DNA from: Welwitschia mirabilis
Taxonomy: Eukaryota > Gnetophyta > Gnetopsida > Welwitschiales
DNA length: 64,000 nt
NCBI GenBank assembly: GCA_051453625.1
Contig: JBOZIK010000001.1
Span: 283,539,736-283,603,735, forward strand
Direction: 5' to 3'
The notes under the pieces were generated by a model that was given only the letters and a program-made list of their open reading frames with translations, searched no databases and had not been told where the DNA came from. Position 1 is the first letter of the stretch. Every line of letters starts with the position of its first letter. The translations under genes were made by a program, and so were the position numbers. This document shows positions 23,492-36,984 of this stretch, in pieces.

Positions 23492-23729
23492 GCATAAAAG
23501 TAGTTTTAATTAAATGGCCTCATTTCAATTAATTTTTTTAAAAAAATTTACAATACATAATTATCCAAATTTATTTGTAAGTAATGATGAAATTAATAAA
23601 CTCTTAACTAATGTAAAGGAAGTGAAAACGATGAGGAATTTAAAGCTAAATAAACCCAATAACAAGATGTTTCCATGGAAGAAGAGTAGTTTGAGGATGG
23701 ATTTCAAGCTGAAGGAGGGAAATATCTAA
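23492..23729 (+). pseudogene. Integrase C-terminal chromodomain-like relic, copy 3
   Basis: Immediately upstream of 23514 one frame reads VVLIKWPHF, the VLVKWxxxP core of a chromovirus chromodomain. The frame at 23514-23729 then gives IHNYPNLFVSNDEINKLL and a basic tail ending at a purine-rich tract (ctgaaggagggaaat). This is the clearest copy of the C-terminal tail in the window. It is broken between the core and the tail. Confidence 0.55.
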
Positions 23730-25364
23730 TAATTCCAAATCCTCTTTTCTATGAACTACATCATTTCTTGTTAATTGTGTAATTTGTTAACAAGGTAGTT
23801 AATAATGTAATAACTTTCCAATGGATATGACCCTTATAAAGGTGTATTTCAAAGAATCATATCATTCCATTAATTTTAAATGGGTGCTTGAGAAAGTAAA
23901 GGATATGCATGTGATTTGCATAAGTATACTGAGTCCTTAATAAGCTGGCCTAGCCCTATAGTGATCCCACAAACTAAACCTTAAAGGTAGAATGACCTAG
24001 TGGATTGTCAGAGTAAGACCTTGAATTTAACACCAACATAGTCCTAAGTTTTATTTTGAAGTCCTTATGGAATAAAAATGAGTCCCATATTTTATTTTTG
24101 TCCATGATTTGTTTGCTTATTTTGAAAAAAGATGTGATTAATTTTTAGTTTTAATTGTTCTTACATGACATTTTCATATAACTGTTGAATCCTTTTGATC
24201 TTAACTTTATAAAATTAAATGGAAATGTCATGATATGACAAACAAGAACAATATACAAAAGATGATGAGATGTAATAAACTAAAAAAGTACGAGATATCC
24301 TAATCTATAGAGTAATTTATCCTCTTACAAGATTAGAGTTAGAATTTTATATCATGTTAAATATAGATTTACTACATCTAGTCAAGATTGAGATTATTCA
24401 ATGATAAAGTTTAATCAAGTTAATTCATTTTATTACTATCTAGTTTTCATTTTTTCTATTGAGTATATTCTTTCTCTGAAAGGATGAGCTAGCATCTAAT
24501 ATTTATGAGATTAAAAGTGGATCCATAAGTTTACAAAACAGATGACATCAATTTTATAAATAATGGTGTTAGTCAGCCTAATAATTTAATCTTTTAAAAA
24601 TTTTAATGTTGCATAATTCAGCTTGCATAAAAAATGTTTACATGTCTTTAATTATGATAATTATTTAAGAAAGCCATAAAGTAGAATATAAGTATTAAAT
24701 AATATTCATAAAAAATATATTTACACCTTGATATAAAGTAAATTTATAAAGTTTAATGGGTAAAAATGATAAAAACCATGCATTTATCATATAATCTATT
24801 ACAAACTTCATGCCTTAAAGGTTTACATGTTTAATAGAAAATATAAATATATCAACATAAAAAATGCATAAAAAATATATATTTGTCTTAAAAGCATAAT
24901 TCTTTTAATTTATATGGGGCTTAAGTTTTGTATTACATAATGTATCAACATTTAAGAACCAAATAAATATAGGAATCAAAGATTTTCTAAAATAAGATTT
25001 TTATTTTACCATAGTCGTGTATGTCTTTTGGCTATTATTTGGCTTATATTAATTTCAATAGTAAGATTTAAAGAACTTTTTTCATGTAAAAGTTTTTTTC
25101 GCCCTGTGAGAGAAGTGAGCCCCTGGCTAAGTGAGGACCACTGCATTATTAGTGTGGTCTCAGTAGCCTTCCATCTAATCAAAGATGTTAATTATGCTTT
25201 ATTATCTATTTGCTTTTGTTTTAGGTTCTAAAATATAGTCATTATAAGAAAGACACAACTAGATAGATATTTAAAAGATAGCAAATGTAATCATATTTTA
25301 AAAAATCTTTTATAAAACCTTAAATGATGATAATCATATCACTTTCTAGTCTTCTTAATATAAA
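23730..25364 (+). repeat. 3' region (possible LTR) of the gypsy element, copy 3
   Basis: Collinear with 19797-21433, except that about 25098-25190 is a GC-richer block replacing AT-rich sequence at 21160-21255. The right edge is where unit A begins. Confidence 0.6.
25098..25190 (+). other. GC-richer ~90-bp replacement containing a hairpin
   Basis: The block contains tgaggaccactg and agtgtggtctca, able to pair as an imperfect hairpin. The paralogous stretch at 21160-21255 is unrelated AT-rich sequence. Its origin is not recognised. Confidence 0.55.
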
Positions 25365-28300
25365 AATGATTAAGAAATAGCTAGTAAGAAGATATGCATG
25401 ACATAAGCTCTAAGTAATGCTTCTATAGACTTACAATTAGAGGAAGAAGTGGAAATGGATTTTAATATCAAATGGCATGGATTTTAGAATATATATGTAA
25501 AAATTATATCTATCAGTGTAACATTAATCTAGCATTATAGCATCAAGATAACAAAATCATTCAAATTCGTATAAAATAGGTCCTATAGCATGTTATAAGA
25601 ATATGAAATTGACTTATTTTAACTAGATAATGCACTCACAACTTCTATTATAAGGAAAAGTATATAGAGATATAAGAAAATAAGGTAATTAATGGAAGTG
25701 GAACTCATGATATACCAAGGAAATATATATGCATGAACCTCACTTGAATTATATAAAGTCAAAGCATACATATATGACATATAAAGCATGCTAATAGTAT
25801 AGTTTCATACATAAGAATCTATGTGATCTATTTTAAATTAATATTTTTTAATTACTATTGTGGAAGTGAATAATTTTTTAATACTAATAAGATATACTAT
25901 ATGAAATGTTAATTAACAGTCTTCTTAGAGACATCCTAACTATAAAGCAGTGCTCCTATTTCTTTGTGGTTGTGAGTTTCATCCTATAAAAAAGTATTTC
26001 AACAAGGGAAAACAATATTAAATAAGAAATAAAAATTAACTATGAAAGTAATTAAGGATATTAAATACTTGATATTTTTCACTTAGGATGTTATGTACAA
26101 TCTAGCTAAAGTAGATCCTTTCGAAATCTCATAGTTCTACAACTATTATTTTGATAAGTACTCTTGAATACTATAATTCTAACATAAGATACTAAGCCTT
26201 TTTGTTACTCACAAAATTATGACTACAAAATTACAAAAAATATAAATTAATATAAAATTAATAAATTAAATATAGTATAGAAACTATTAATAATCAAATG
26301 AACAAAGGAATAATTAAAATCAGCCATTGAAAATCATAATCAAAGAAACAAAAATGGTTTATAACAAATAAGTTAATCCCTCTAAAATAATCTCACTAAT
26401 TTTTCTAACTAATACAGTATATAATTAAAAATACATAATTCTTTATAATTGTAACTTTGTAAAAGTAAATGAAAGATCATTATTATCACTAATTATCATT
26501 TATATTGGACATCATTAGAATAGTAAATAAGTTAAGCTTAGGATGTTAAGTTTAAAAAGGTAATAATCATCAAGGTATTTAGCATGAACTAACCCATAAC
26601 AATAAATTCTTACAATCTTAAAAGAACCTTTAATTTCCATTTAGGGTTTCTTAGAAAGAGATGGAGTGGATAGTTTTTTATCAAAATTTTATCACCTTTA
26701 TGGAATTGTTTTCCTAAGATGACTTTACCATGATAATGTTTTATTTTCTTATTTATCAAGAATTGATTTCCATAAGTGATTAATTTTATTTCATCTAATC
26801 CCTTAATCTAATGAATCATTTTTTTTAATGCTTTAAATGAAATCAAGAGCCAATTCCTAGTTTACATCAAAATCTTTATGCTTCATGTGATACTAATTTA
26901 AAAGGAAACATATCAATAAAATTTTTTTCCTAAGTAATAAGATAAATTAATAGAGAATCTATAACTTTAGTAACAAATATTTTTTATTAGTGGTTACTAT
27001 TTTTTTGGAATATGTATGCAATCTTATAGTTGATAACTTTGTCTTATTCATTTAATTTTGATGGTAACCTATTATAACTTTACTATAAATATAACATTCA
27101 AATATTTTATTTCTAAAAATGTTATTCTAAAATTAATTTTTTAATTGGCCAAAATAAGAAATAATGTACTCTTTAAAAAAGGTTACCATATTTTTTTCAT
27201 TGTTATCTCAACAACATGAGAATGTATTAGAACCTGTTATAAGTCATCTCAATAACACAGAGTCTCTGTAGGTAATTACAATGATTATAACTTTTAGAAT
27301 TAATCTACATTAGTAGTGGAGTTTTATTATATAACATCAAAACATCTATAACTCTTCATGATTACCTTAGCACATCCTTACTTTAGATAGTTATTATGGA
27401 CACAAGGATAATCATTAAAATATGCTTTAAAAAAATGTTAAAATAGTCATAGTCTCACTATTTTCATGTGTTTTCTATCAAATATCTCAATATATAATAC
27501 AATACCTTGATGTATATCATACTATATTTTTGATAAAAAGACAAATACTATTATTTGTAAGATAAAGTTAAGAGTAAATATGAAAATGAAGGAAGTATTA
27601 TAGAAGAAAACTAAGAGGTTTTATTTAGGTACCATCATCACATAATAGTGAGAGTGTTAATAATCATCTCATCAAGATATAAATATAAATACACATGGGA
27701 TTAAGATTTTTTCATTAGTTTTTTACTCTTATTAGAGTAATTATAACCTAACTAAATAAAGTTCATTTATTGTATCCTTTTTATAATATAAGAAAAATCC
27801 AATTCATGAATGCAAGCTAGCAAGGGATTAAACCATCTTCAAGTTATATTATGTTCTTATTTTCTTTAATTTCATTTTTCTATTAGTTTTTTTTTTCTTT
27901 CTCTTATTTTCCAAATGAAATCATATTCATAATCTTTTATGATTATGTTTTATATTAATACTTTCTTATATGATATTTTAAAATAGTTTTCAAAATATTA
28001 TAGACTATCCTCTTGCTTACAGATCATGTTTAAGATTACTAGAGTAATATTAAATCAATAATCAAATTAATCGTAATACTTTGATATTATGTAATTCTTT
28101 ATATCATCTAATTCATGTAACTATATTTTAATATTAACTTTATAATAATGTTATTTTATTTATTGGATAAATGAAGCCATTTCTTAAATATCACAAGTGT
28201 GATTTTTCTCATCTTATTTAAAATTTTTGGGGAAGCACTAAATAATGGGAGAAAAGTGATTTCAAATTACCATAAACATCATTTATTACATTATTAATAA

Positions 28301-30327
28301 CATATATTTTTAAAGGTTTTATTCTTTATCACATGTGTCTCTATTTAAATACAATTATGATATATAAATATGATATAAAATCTAGATAGTTTATTATCTA
28401 ATTTGTAGACCTCTATTAAATAGTCATATTAGAGCATAGTATTTTCTTTTAAAAGTCTAGAATAAAATTTGAATATTTAACACTTTATCATACTATGTAT
28501 CATTATTATAAAATTCTTAGAAGAAGTTATATGTACATAATTTTTTCTAATGCCATTCTCTTACAATAAAACATGCATTTATGTAACCTCATTATAATAT
28601 CTATTTTTTATTTATAAGAAAATTAAACTTAATCTATGTTTATGTTAAGTTATGAAATACCATTTTTAATACATTATCACCAATAAATATCCAATAGTAT
28701 TTTCCTCCTTTTTAAACTAATACTAATCCCTTTAGTATAGATTTAATCAATCATCGTCAATAAGAGATACATACTTTACATGTACTTAAAAGTTCTTTTT
28801 TCTTTCATGATTTTAAAAAATTTATCAATTTTTTTCCTTCTTAGTTTAATTATAAATATACATTTTATTACATAAAAATAAAATCCAACTAAAATTATTT
28901 ATTATTATAATTAAAGTTCACAATGACATAATTACTAACATTTTTTTTATATCTACTTAATTTGGAGAATGATGCCTAGATAATTATAAAATTTCACTTC
29001 TTAATATTTACTTTATACTCTTAATATAAATTTTTTAATGTGAAATTTTAGGTCATGGAAGAACTAATAATCATATTTACTAATTCTTTAATACTATCTT
29101 GTATTTGGGATAAGTTGAAATTATGGAAGGATATTTTTATTAAAATGAAATTTCATAATAAAGTCAAGCATTAATCTTTATTTTATTTTATTTTAAGGTC
29201 ATTTCACTTTTTATATAATTTTAATCATTTTCCATTATTCACTAGTAACGTAATTTCCTTACTTATTATGGTTAACTTAATATAAGTAATGGCCATAACT
29301 CCTCAAAGTATCAAATACTAAGTAATAACCAAATTAATTAAGTTTTAATGAATTACTAGTTATCATAATAATATGTGCATGAGTGATAATTTTACTAATA
29401 ATTTTTTATTAATATTAGTATTATAATACACATTTATTAAGTTTTAATAACTTTGTTAGATAAATTTATTTTTTTTTTCCTAAAATTACATCATGAAATA
29501 CCATTTTGTAATAATATGAAGTATTGGAATGTTACTACAAAACCTCATGAAACATAATGATTGGGGATTTCTTGTGGTGCTTCATAAGAAAATATTATAT
29601 TAAAAAGACACTAGTAAAACTACTAAGAGTAAAGTGGCCACTTAAGAAAAATGATATTTGAAAAAAAAAAGAAAAGAAATTCCTTAGAGACATCCTTAAT
29701 AATATAGAAATGTGCTCATGATTTTTTAGTTGTTAGTGTAGAAAAAGAGATAAGAACAATGGAACATAAAAGAAACATTAAGGTAGATAATCATGCTATG
29801 CCACTGTGAAATAAAAAATGAAATTTTTTAATAAAAATTAATTTTTCCAAAAGAAAAGAGGCTAAAAGACTAGAAATCGTAATATGATGATGGCATGCCT
29901 CTTTGATATATGTGATGTAAATTACTAAAATTACCTCTAGACATAGATGATTTTAGATCATTTACCCAGTGGGCTATAGTTAAACCTGGGATTATGTAAA
30001 TTGTGAATATAATACATTGTTATCATTGGCTAATAAAATGACCAAATGGTTAGTAATAAATATAATTTTATAAGTATATTAAATAATTTTATTTTTGAAT
30101 GGTAAATTTTAGTTATAAGGAGTCTGTACCATCCGAATGAGTCCCTATGAGTTATTGTGAGCATCATGAAGAGAAGATTGAGATTGAGATTAGGTTCATC
30201 TAACATGAGTATGTAAAGAGAAAAAAGTATTAGAGCCATAGTTTAAGTAAGCTTTAAGCATATTATTGAAGTTTTTAGGTCATATGAAGAAAATCCCTTC
30301 ACACATCAAACCCCTATTGGTTGTTTG

Positions 30328-30567
30328 TTAAAATGTGTATATTACCCCTAATATAATTGGGCTTATGCAAAAAATAATCCTAGGCCTCTTATTTCTGACC
30401 ATCATTATACGCCAGGCCAAAATTTTGATTATTTCATGTGGCATGATTGTCATATAGAGGGTTGTAACCACCTCTTCCTCTAAGGCCTTGTCTTCCTTAA
30501 TTTTTGGGAGGATGAAGGGCTTAGTAAGATGAGAAGAAGTAGGATTCTTGTAAATAAAACAATGCAT
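30328..30567 (-). pseudogene. Conserved short frame in unit A, unidentified
   Basis: 79 residues including KPFILPKIKEDKALEEEVV then TTLYMTIMPHEIIK. The paralogue at 48054-48392 is longer and keeps the same core (KPFILPNIKEDKALEEEVVI), so this copy has lost its N-terminus by frameshift. The acidic and hydrophobic core, with no cysteine cluster, does not match a family I know. It lies in otherwise non-coding sequence and is likely a piece of an old retroelement protein. Confidence 0.35.
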
Positions 30568-32349
30568 GTCCCTCTATAAGAATAATTTATTCAAATAACA
30601 TATAAAATATAAGATCACCTTCTGAATCTCAAAATCCAACTATAACATGATTTTAAAGAGAAGAATATTAACCTACATAAAAGTAGAAGGAAAGTTACTA
30701 TTGATTTTGAAAATATTGTCGTTTATCTTCTATTAAAAAACATCCTAAAGCTTAATAACGGAAATCCTTACTTTAGGCTTTTCAATTACATGCTTTGAGC
30801 ATGTATAAAAGAAGTAAGAGGGGGCATCTTTGGGTATCATAACTATGATCATCTAGATTCTTGTCTCCTTTAATATGTTACACTCCTAGAAAAGATGTTT
30901 CTACAATTTTCCTTTCTTGCACCATAAGGAGAATGATAAAATAAGTTCAATGTTTTAGAGTTCATTCCCTAATATTAGAATATTATGTATTATAGATAGG
31001 AAAAAAAAGAAGTGAATTTTCAAGATCCATTATTTAGACTAAAAAACCTTGAAAAGTGCTACCATTTCTATTAAGGGTTCCAGGTATTTTATATCTTATT
31101 AAGTATGGCTGTCATACAAAATAATCCACTAGAGAATTTAAAATGATTTTCATTTTTGTGTTGTGAAGAAAAGAATTATCTAAATAGTCCTTATAAACTA
31201 CTCTCTCCTAAATCATATCTAATGGAGAGCCTTAAAATGTGAAATATCGTATCCCTAAGGAAGTTAAGAAAGTAAGGGAAATCAGCCAAGGTGGATTTAG
31301 TTTTAAAATTTTTATTAAGTTAATATCAATTAGATAAAATATTAGCTCCCAATTACATGGCTAAGATTCTAAATTAGGATAAGTATAGGTTTCAGAATTT
31401 AAAAGTAGAATTCATAATACTTAACTAACAAAGAGAGACAGATCAAATTATTGATAAGGAGAAAACTCATGATGCTTAGTTGAATAGATAAGAAACAAGA
31501 ATTTGTTTATCCATCTGATGAAGTCTAATGCTTCTTAAAATTTTAGTTTTTATCTTCTTTAAAGCAGGAAATAATTAATTTAGTAACAATCTTAGTGTAT
31601 TACTTAAAGATATTCAAAATTTCATGCCCTTATTATCTTTATTATCTTTTAGACATTTTAGTTCACCTTATAAAAACCTCTACTTCTATATTACATGGTC
31701 CATATGAAGTTACGTAGTATCCTATTTACATTTTCATAACTAGCTTTAGAGGGGGTAAGGAAGAAGGAATAGCAAACATTAATTGAGCTAATAATATACT
31801 TAATAATTACTAATATTATAAGGAATAATAGAATTTATTTAATCTAATTCCTAATTTTTTACTTAATATTATTAGTCACTTCTTTTGAATGTTGCTAGGC
31901 ATTGGCATAAATAGCTAGAGTTTTTTCTAGATTTTGAATGGTTGATAAGGCTCCATCCATTTTTAAGAGTATTTCAAAATGACTAGGACAAGATCTCTAG
32001 AGGTTATTCAGTATGACTCTCTTCTTAAGCTAAGATAAGCTTTGGACTAGCTCATTAAATTTACTCTTAAGTTTTCCTCATACTTAATAATATAGTAATA
32101 TACTAATTTTAATATATTTAATAAGGTAATGGTTATGTCCTATAGAATCTCTAATTAAAATAATATCTTTAATAGATGTTGTAGAGATTACCTACTAGTT
32201 TATTTTGGATAATATGAAAAAGGCTTATATATTATAACCTTTTACATTATTAGATCCATTAAGCCCTTCTTGTCCTTATATTTAACTATAATTATTTTAC
32301 CTTTTTTTTAATTAGTTAGAAAATGTGATGTATTGTTTACACTTTCCAT

Positions 32350-32760
32350 ATGAAGTACTTAAGAATTTCTATCTCATCTAATCAAATCAACAAAGATAAA
32401 TGGAATGATATCATTAGAAAAGAAAACTTTAAGCTTATTAGATGAAAACAAAATTTTATTGGTTAAGAAGGAAGATTGAATTTTATAAGAAGTTATCCAC
32501 AACCTATTATACTTTATTTAAAGTCTTACTATAATTCACCAAATGTTATTATTAATTTACTTGAGAAAATTAGAAAGAAGTTTTTATGAAATAAGAATAT
32601 GATGCTATAAGAAAATATTTGTAGAAACTTCAAAGAGTGTAGTTGGAAACTTAAAGATTACTTGGATTTAATATTGATCATCCAAGAAAATTTATATGGT
32701 AGTAAAATGCATCTTAGTAAATCATGAATTTAAATTATAAAAGTCAAATATCTTATGGAA
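32350..32760 (+). pseudogene. LINE RT C-terminal fragment in unit A
   Basis: Broken frames read LYLKSYYNSPNVIINLLEKI then RKKF, which matches the plant L1 segment after the RT thumb (a P-x-YxxSxFxxPxxVINxLExxxRxFLW pattern). The paralogue at 50360-50760 has the same layout. No catalytic motif precedes it, so it is a small remnant. Confidence 0.5.
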
Positions 32761-34379
32761 TTTCCATGCTAGAAACATTACTACAAATGATTCATGCATC
32801 TATAATTTTGAGGGAGTTGGAAAAAAACAAAAAGAAAAAAAAGAAAAAAGAATGTTAATTAAAAAAATTTAGCAATTAAAACAAATATCTATATGTATAC
32901 GGTTATACCACTATCATCCCTTATAGCATCCCTTTTGTGGTCAAATCTTAGGTTGATCCTTTTCTTCCTTATAGGCTTAAGCTCTTCATTTATAATATAT
33001 TCTTGAAAAAACACCTCACCATGTTTAATGTTAATTATAAATAAGTCATTTCCCCACTTTATGATACTTTTTACACAATAATCATATTTTTGTAATGTGT
33101 CTATCTATAGCTAATATGTAATAGCACCTCATCATCCCTTTAACAGGATTTTATCATTTTAGAGATTTCATTAAGAATTTTAGCCATTTTTGTAATAAAC
33201 ATAATAGTGATTGTTGATCACACATTCCTCTCATTTAAAATTTAGATTACTTAAAACAAGTGCATCTTTTAATATCAACAAAATCGATTTTCAATAGTTT
33301 CAATTTTTACACTTAGTATGGAAAGACTTATAGTGCTAGCGGGGAAAGGATGATCTATTAGGTTACTTTTTAGTGCCTTCATGAACCTCAGTAATTCTTG
33401 ACATGAATCATCATGATTCTAACATAAATTTATCTTATGTAATCTTTGTTTAATTACTATTTTAATCTAATAGGCCAGTATTATTAAATTTTCATGACTC
33501 TTTCTTTTGATATTTCATTGATTCAAATGTTAGAAGGGCCCACCCATAAATGTAATGATTTACAAACTTAAAGAAAAGTTTTACTTTTTGGTTGTCCTTC
33601 AAGTTAACAAACACAATGTATTCATATTTAATATCTAAACATTCTTAATGCTTATTTTATATATTTTCTAATATAGCATATAAGTTAAGTATCATATTCC
33701 ATCATTGGTAAAACTCTCATTACTAAAATTACTTTTTCATTTATTATGCAAATATTTCCTTATGCATTTCTAAAAATTTTAAGAAAGGATAGTTTCAATA
33801 ATTTAAATACACTAGAAATATAATTTTCTAAAAATATTTATCATTCCATAGCTAATAGAAATTGAAAAAATTTAAAGGCTAAAGAAATTAAAGAAATTAA
33901 AATTTTAGAAATTTGGAATATAATTTAGCATGTAAATTTCACTATGATTAGTAACCAAAATAAATAAATTATCATTATTCATCATACTTTTAATAGACAT
34001 ACAGCCCTTATTAAGTTTCTTAATTTTATGTTAATTAGCATAGACTATTTTAATTCTCTTTCCAAACTAATTGGAGATAGGCTTATATAGAGTTTTAAAT
34101 GAAAAGCCTTATCTACTAATTATTCATTGTTATTATTATTATTATTCATTCCTTATTTCAAATTATTAAACAACTTAAAAATTATACATAACAACTATCA
34201 TAACTAATACATAAACAATTAGATCCAGTAACTTGCACAAGTATTCTTAAAAACAAAAATAACCTCTATTAAAACATAACTTCTTAATATGGGGTTTTTC
34301 ATGTTTTGCTTCATTACATTTATTAGAAGTCAATGTATACTATGAGTTATAGTTTTATCCAATCAATTTGATCCTATGT

Positions 34380-34760
34380 TTACATGTTTGAATATGCATT
34401 TAATTGTATCGAAAGGAGTTCTTTTATTTTTCCCCAATTTATAACACCATTTTGAAATAGTAAATATGGAATTATGTATTTTCTATTAAATTATTTTTTT
34501 ATCAAATTTTTTATACATACTTGGAAACATATTCTCTCCCATTATTTGCCCTTATTGCCATAATCTTTTTTTTTTTGTTGGTTTTATATTAATTCTCAAA
34601 ATTCCATTTTTTTAAGCAGTTGAGATACTTAAATTTTATGTTACATTTGAGAAACCCATGCCATCCTAGTTTCTTTTCAAATATTAAAGTGTATGATGTT
34701 TATTTCCTTTTCTTGAAGTCATATCTTTAACATACTAGTCGAAAATTGAAATGTATTAGG
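34380..34760 (-). pseudogene. Ty1/copia integrase relic in unit A
   Basis: Minus-strand frames give, in element order, a WVYFLK-like region, a segment with the ANNGRE version of the (S/T)DNGxEY catalytic motif, then IPYLLFQNGVIN (the PYxPQQNGVxER motif) and IKCIFKHVN (the ARxMLKxxN helix). The second catalytic Asp is Asn. The Arg and Gln codons of the motif are changed as expected from C-to-T decay. It is the oldest copia layer here and is separate from the element at 36636-57052. Confidence 0.6.
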
Positions 34761-35420
34761 TTTAAAAGTTATGATGCCTTAGATTTGGTCTTTTTTGTAA
34801 TTAGATATTTGATATGTTCTAAAATTCAATAGACTATATCTATGTGATAAATGTAAAAATTTTAAGTAATAATTAATATGATTAAATTCTAAATGATTGT
34901 TCTTCATTACATGTCATTCAAAGACATAACATTAGTTTTTCTAAACGTGTAAGGGTCATACTTTCACTTACAAGAGCAACCATCATGATTACCTAAATGA
35001 ATAATTTAATTATGCTTATGACATCATAATGTGCTAAGAAAACAACCAATGGTTTAAATCCACAATCTTCTAATATAGGATAAGTATCCTACTAGCTAAG
35101 ATTCCCATTCCATTTTCTTGATTTCAATATAATTTTAACATTAACATTGTTAATAATAACTTTTACCTTTATTATGGATATTTTGGGATTAAATTTATGC
35201 ATGTAATAAATCATTATGCTTATAAAATTCATTAGAAACATATTACATGGTACTTGTGTGACTCAATATGTTTTAGCATCTTGGTTATGAATCATCAATG
35301 AGACATGGATGGTTGATGTCTAGCTTTTGGGTTAGCTAGCAAGCATTGCCTTTAGGTTCTCATCTAGCTATGAAGCTGATAACATTAATGTGAGTAGTAT
35401 AAATTCCAATTAATTAATTT
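34590..35420. other. Segment present in unit A but replaced by (CT)n in unit B
   Basis: About 830 bases have no counterpart in unit B, where a CT microsatellite (52606-52689) joins the flanking sequences. The left part holds the N-terminal side of the copia integrase relic; the rest is unrecognised. Confidence 0.7.
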
Positions 35421-36185
35421 CTTTCCTTTATAAAACCATTAAAAAAAGCTCATAATAGTGGTATAAGACCATATAGTCCATTCAAGTTAGCTTTTAATAG
35501 ACAAATAACAAACCTCTTTAAAACTTCCCCTTTCTTTAAATATTAATATGATAGTGTTTTAGTTATTAGCACAATCAAGTATTCACATAATTAATTGATG
35601 CTACTATGATGGTAGTCAAATCGGTTGGATACTCGACTTTCATTGAAGACCTTTAATGTATTAAAACTCTAGATAAGCTAACTAATATATCATAAGTTTC
35701 TATGCATAACTAAATTATTCATCTAGATAATGTGCTTCACTTATTTATATTAATTCTTTTTAATTTAAAAAAGGGTCCATACCTCCCTCTGGGATATCAA
35801 TAAGCTGAGATATTAATAAGTAGTGCTATGTTTTTCCATTTGTCTAAGACCCCATAAAAATGTATTTAAAGGAAGCTAAATTTATGGCAACGTAATGAGA
35901 TCATGGGTATAGAGTTGTTGTGAATGGTTGTACTTTTGAATCCTAGTGACATAAAAGAAATGTCCAATGTTTTTTTCTCCTAGTCACTCTAAGTTTTTTG
36001 AATTTGTAGGGTAATGTGTTAGCTAAGTCTAGTCTTGTAGCTATGATTTCACCTCCTTCTAAGACATTTGCCTCTATAAAACAATTCCCATTTTAGCATC
36101 TTCTAAAGCAAAAAAAAGTAGTAATTTGCTATTTAAATGTAGAAAGGGTGGAGGAAATACACATAGAAATCATTTTTAAAGAAGA

Positions 36186-36560
36186 ATGCTCAGTGGTTTT
36201 CATGCAATGAACACTAAGAAATTATCTCTAAAGATGAATGTGAGTGGTTCTTCATCATTTTCATGTAATGGTATCCTTTCCAAGGCACAGAAATGCAGCA
36301 CAAACAATAGTTTAAAAATTGTAGATCATTTCTTTAGTGGGATATGGAGTGAAACAGTCATTGATGTACTATTGGATGACCTTGCCACATAGCACATTAC
36401 TCTAAAAGATGCCCATGCAGAGCTAGATGTCAAGAGAGAAGCCTTTGTTATTGGCATCCAAAATTCCTTGAGCATGATTTCACAACTGCAACAAGAGAAA
36501 TCCTCTCTTTCCCTAGAGCATACTGCTTATTATAGGTATCCAGAGCCCTATTTTACTAAA
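36186..36560 (+). pseudogene. Plant gene remnant resembling a GTD-binding (DUF593) coiled-coil segment, copy A
   Basis: The frame from 36186 encodes 68 residues to a TAG at 36390. Read through, it continues with DAHAELDVKREAFVIGIQNS then MISQLQQEKSSLSLEHT and a YYRYPEPYF-like end. The pattern AELxxxRxASAxxxxNAxxMIxxLQxEKxxLxxE resembles the zein-binding/GTD-binding domain of plant myosin-adaptor proteins, which form coiled coils on membranes. Copy B (53312-53680) has the same order with independent stops. No start or splice structure is confirmed. This is the only non-transposon-like protein sequence in the unit. Family assignment is tentative. Confidence 0.35.
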
Positions 36561-36630
36561 AACATTTATTGTTTTAGCATGGCACTTCCCGGTGTTTCTT
36601 CAACATGGGTTCCGTTTCAGTTTACCTATA

Positions 36631-36635
36631 ATTTT
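36631..36635 (+). repeat. Target-site duplication (left) of the copia element, ATTTT
   Basis: The 5-bp ATTTT directly before the TG of the left LTR; repeated at 57053-57057. The empty site in unit B (about 53752-53756) has one copy. Confidence 0.85.
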
Positions 36636-36899
36636 TGTTAATAGAGATACAAGAAAGAAGACAAATATAAAAGGCAGAGGAGAATAGAACTTTTATTACT
36701 TTTTTACACAGAAATGTACAAAGCATAACTCTTTAAATAGAGCTATTACTCAACTGTAAAATATATAAAAGTAGGAATAGAATAGTAACAAAATTGATTT
36801 AATCTTGATACCAATCCAAACTGACTAACATCAAATCTGAAACAACCAAAAACAAACTTGACTTAGTCTACTATGACTTGGTCTAGTGATCTCATAATA
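36636..36899 (-). repeat. Copia 3' LTR (left on the map)
   Basis: Begins TGTTAATAGAG and ends CTCATAATA, the terminal CA decayed to TA. Aligns over its full length with 56790-57052. Confidence 0.92.
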
Positions 36900-36909
36900 G
36901 TGCCTCCTT
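36900..36909 (-). other. Copia polypurine tract
   Basis: On the minus strand aaggaggcac lies directly before the 3' LTR, the position and composition expected for the plus-strand primer. Confidence 0.75.
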
Positions 36910-36984
36910 AAATTAAACATAATACATATTTTAGTTTAACACAACTGTAGCCAATGAGAAAACTTCCAACTACTTTATCAAATT

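Larger units (their letters stand above)
25365..36635. repeat. Unit A, left part of a ~12.6-kb decayed two-copy unit
   Basis: Collinear with 42897-53755 along its whole length (about 90% identical in samples read by eye, with indels). Together with 57053-58360 it makes unit A once the copia insertion is removed. The site before insertion is preserved at 21424-21440. Coding content is limited to relics: a conserved short frame (30328-30567), a LINE fragment, a copia integrase piece and remnants of a plant gene. Stretches 25365-30000 and 30600-32300 show nothing recognisable on either strand. It may be a composite of old nested elements rather than one transposon. Confidence 0.75.

Noticed and set aside
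19797-25364. A pair of ~1.6-kb LTRs flanking copy 3 of the gypsy element
   Set aside because: The two blocks are direct repeats, but each follows an integrase tail and a purine tract, so they look like two 3' ends rather than a 5'/3' pair; no TG...CA ends or PBS were found.
36186-36392. An intact small gene at 36186
   Set aside because: It ends at a stop in the middle of a longer homologous segment seen in both units, so it is a broken remnant.
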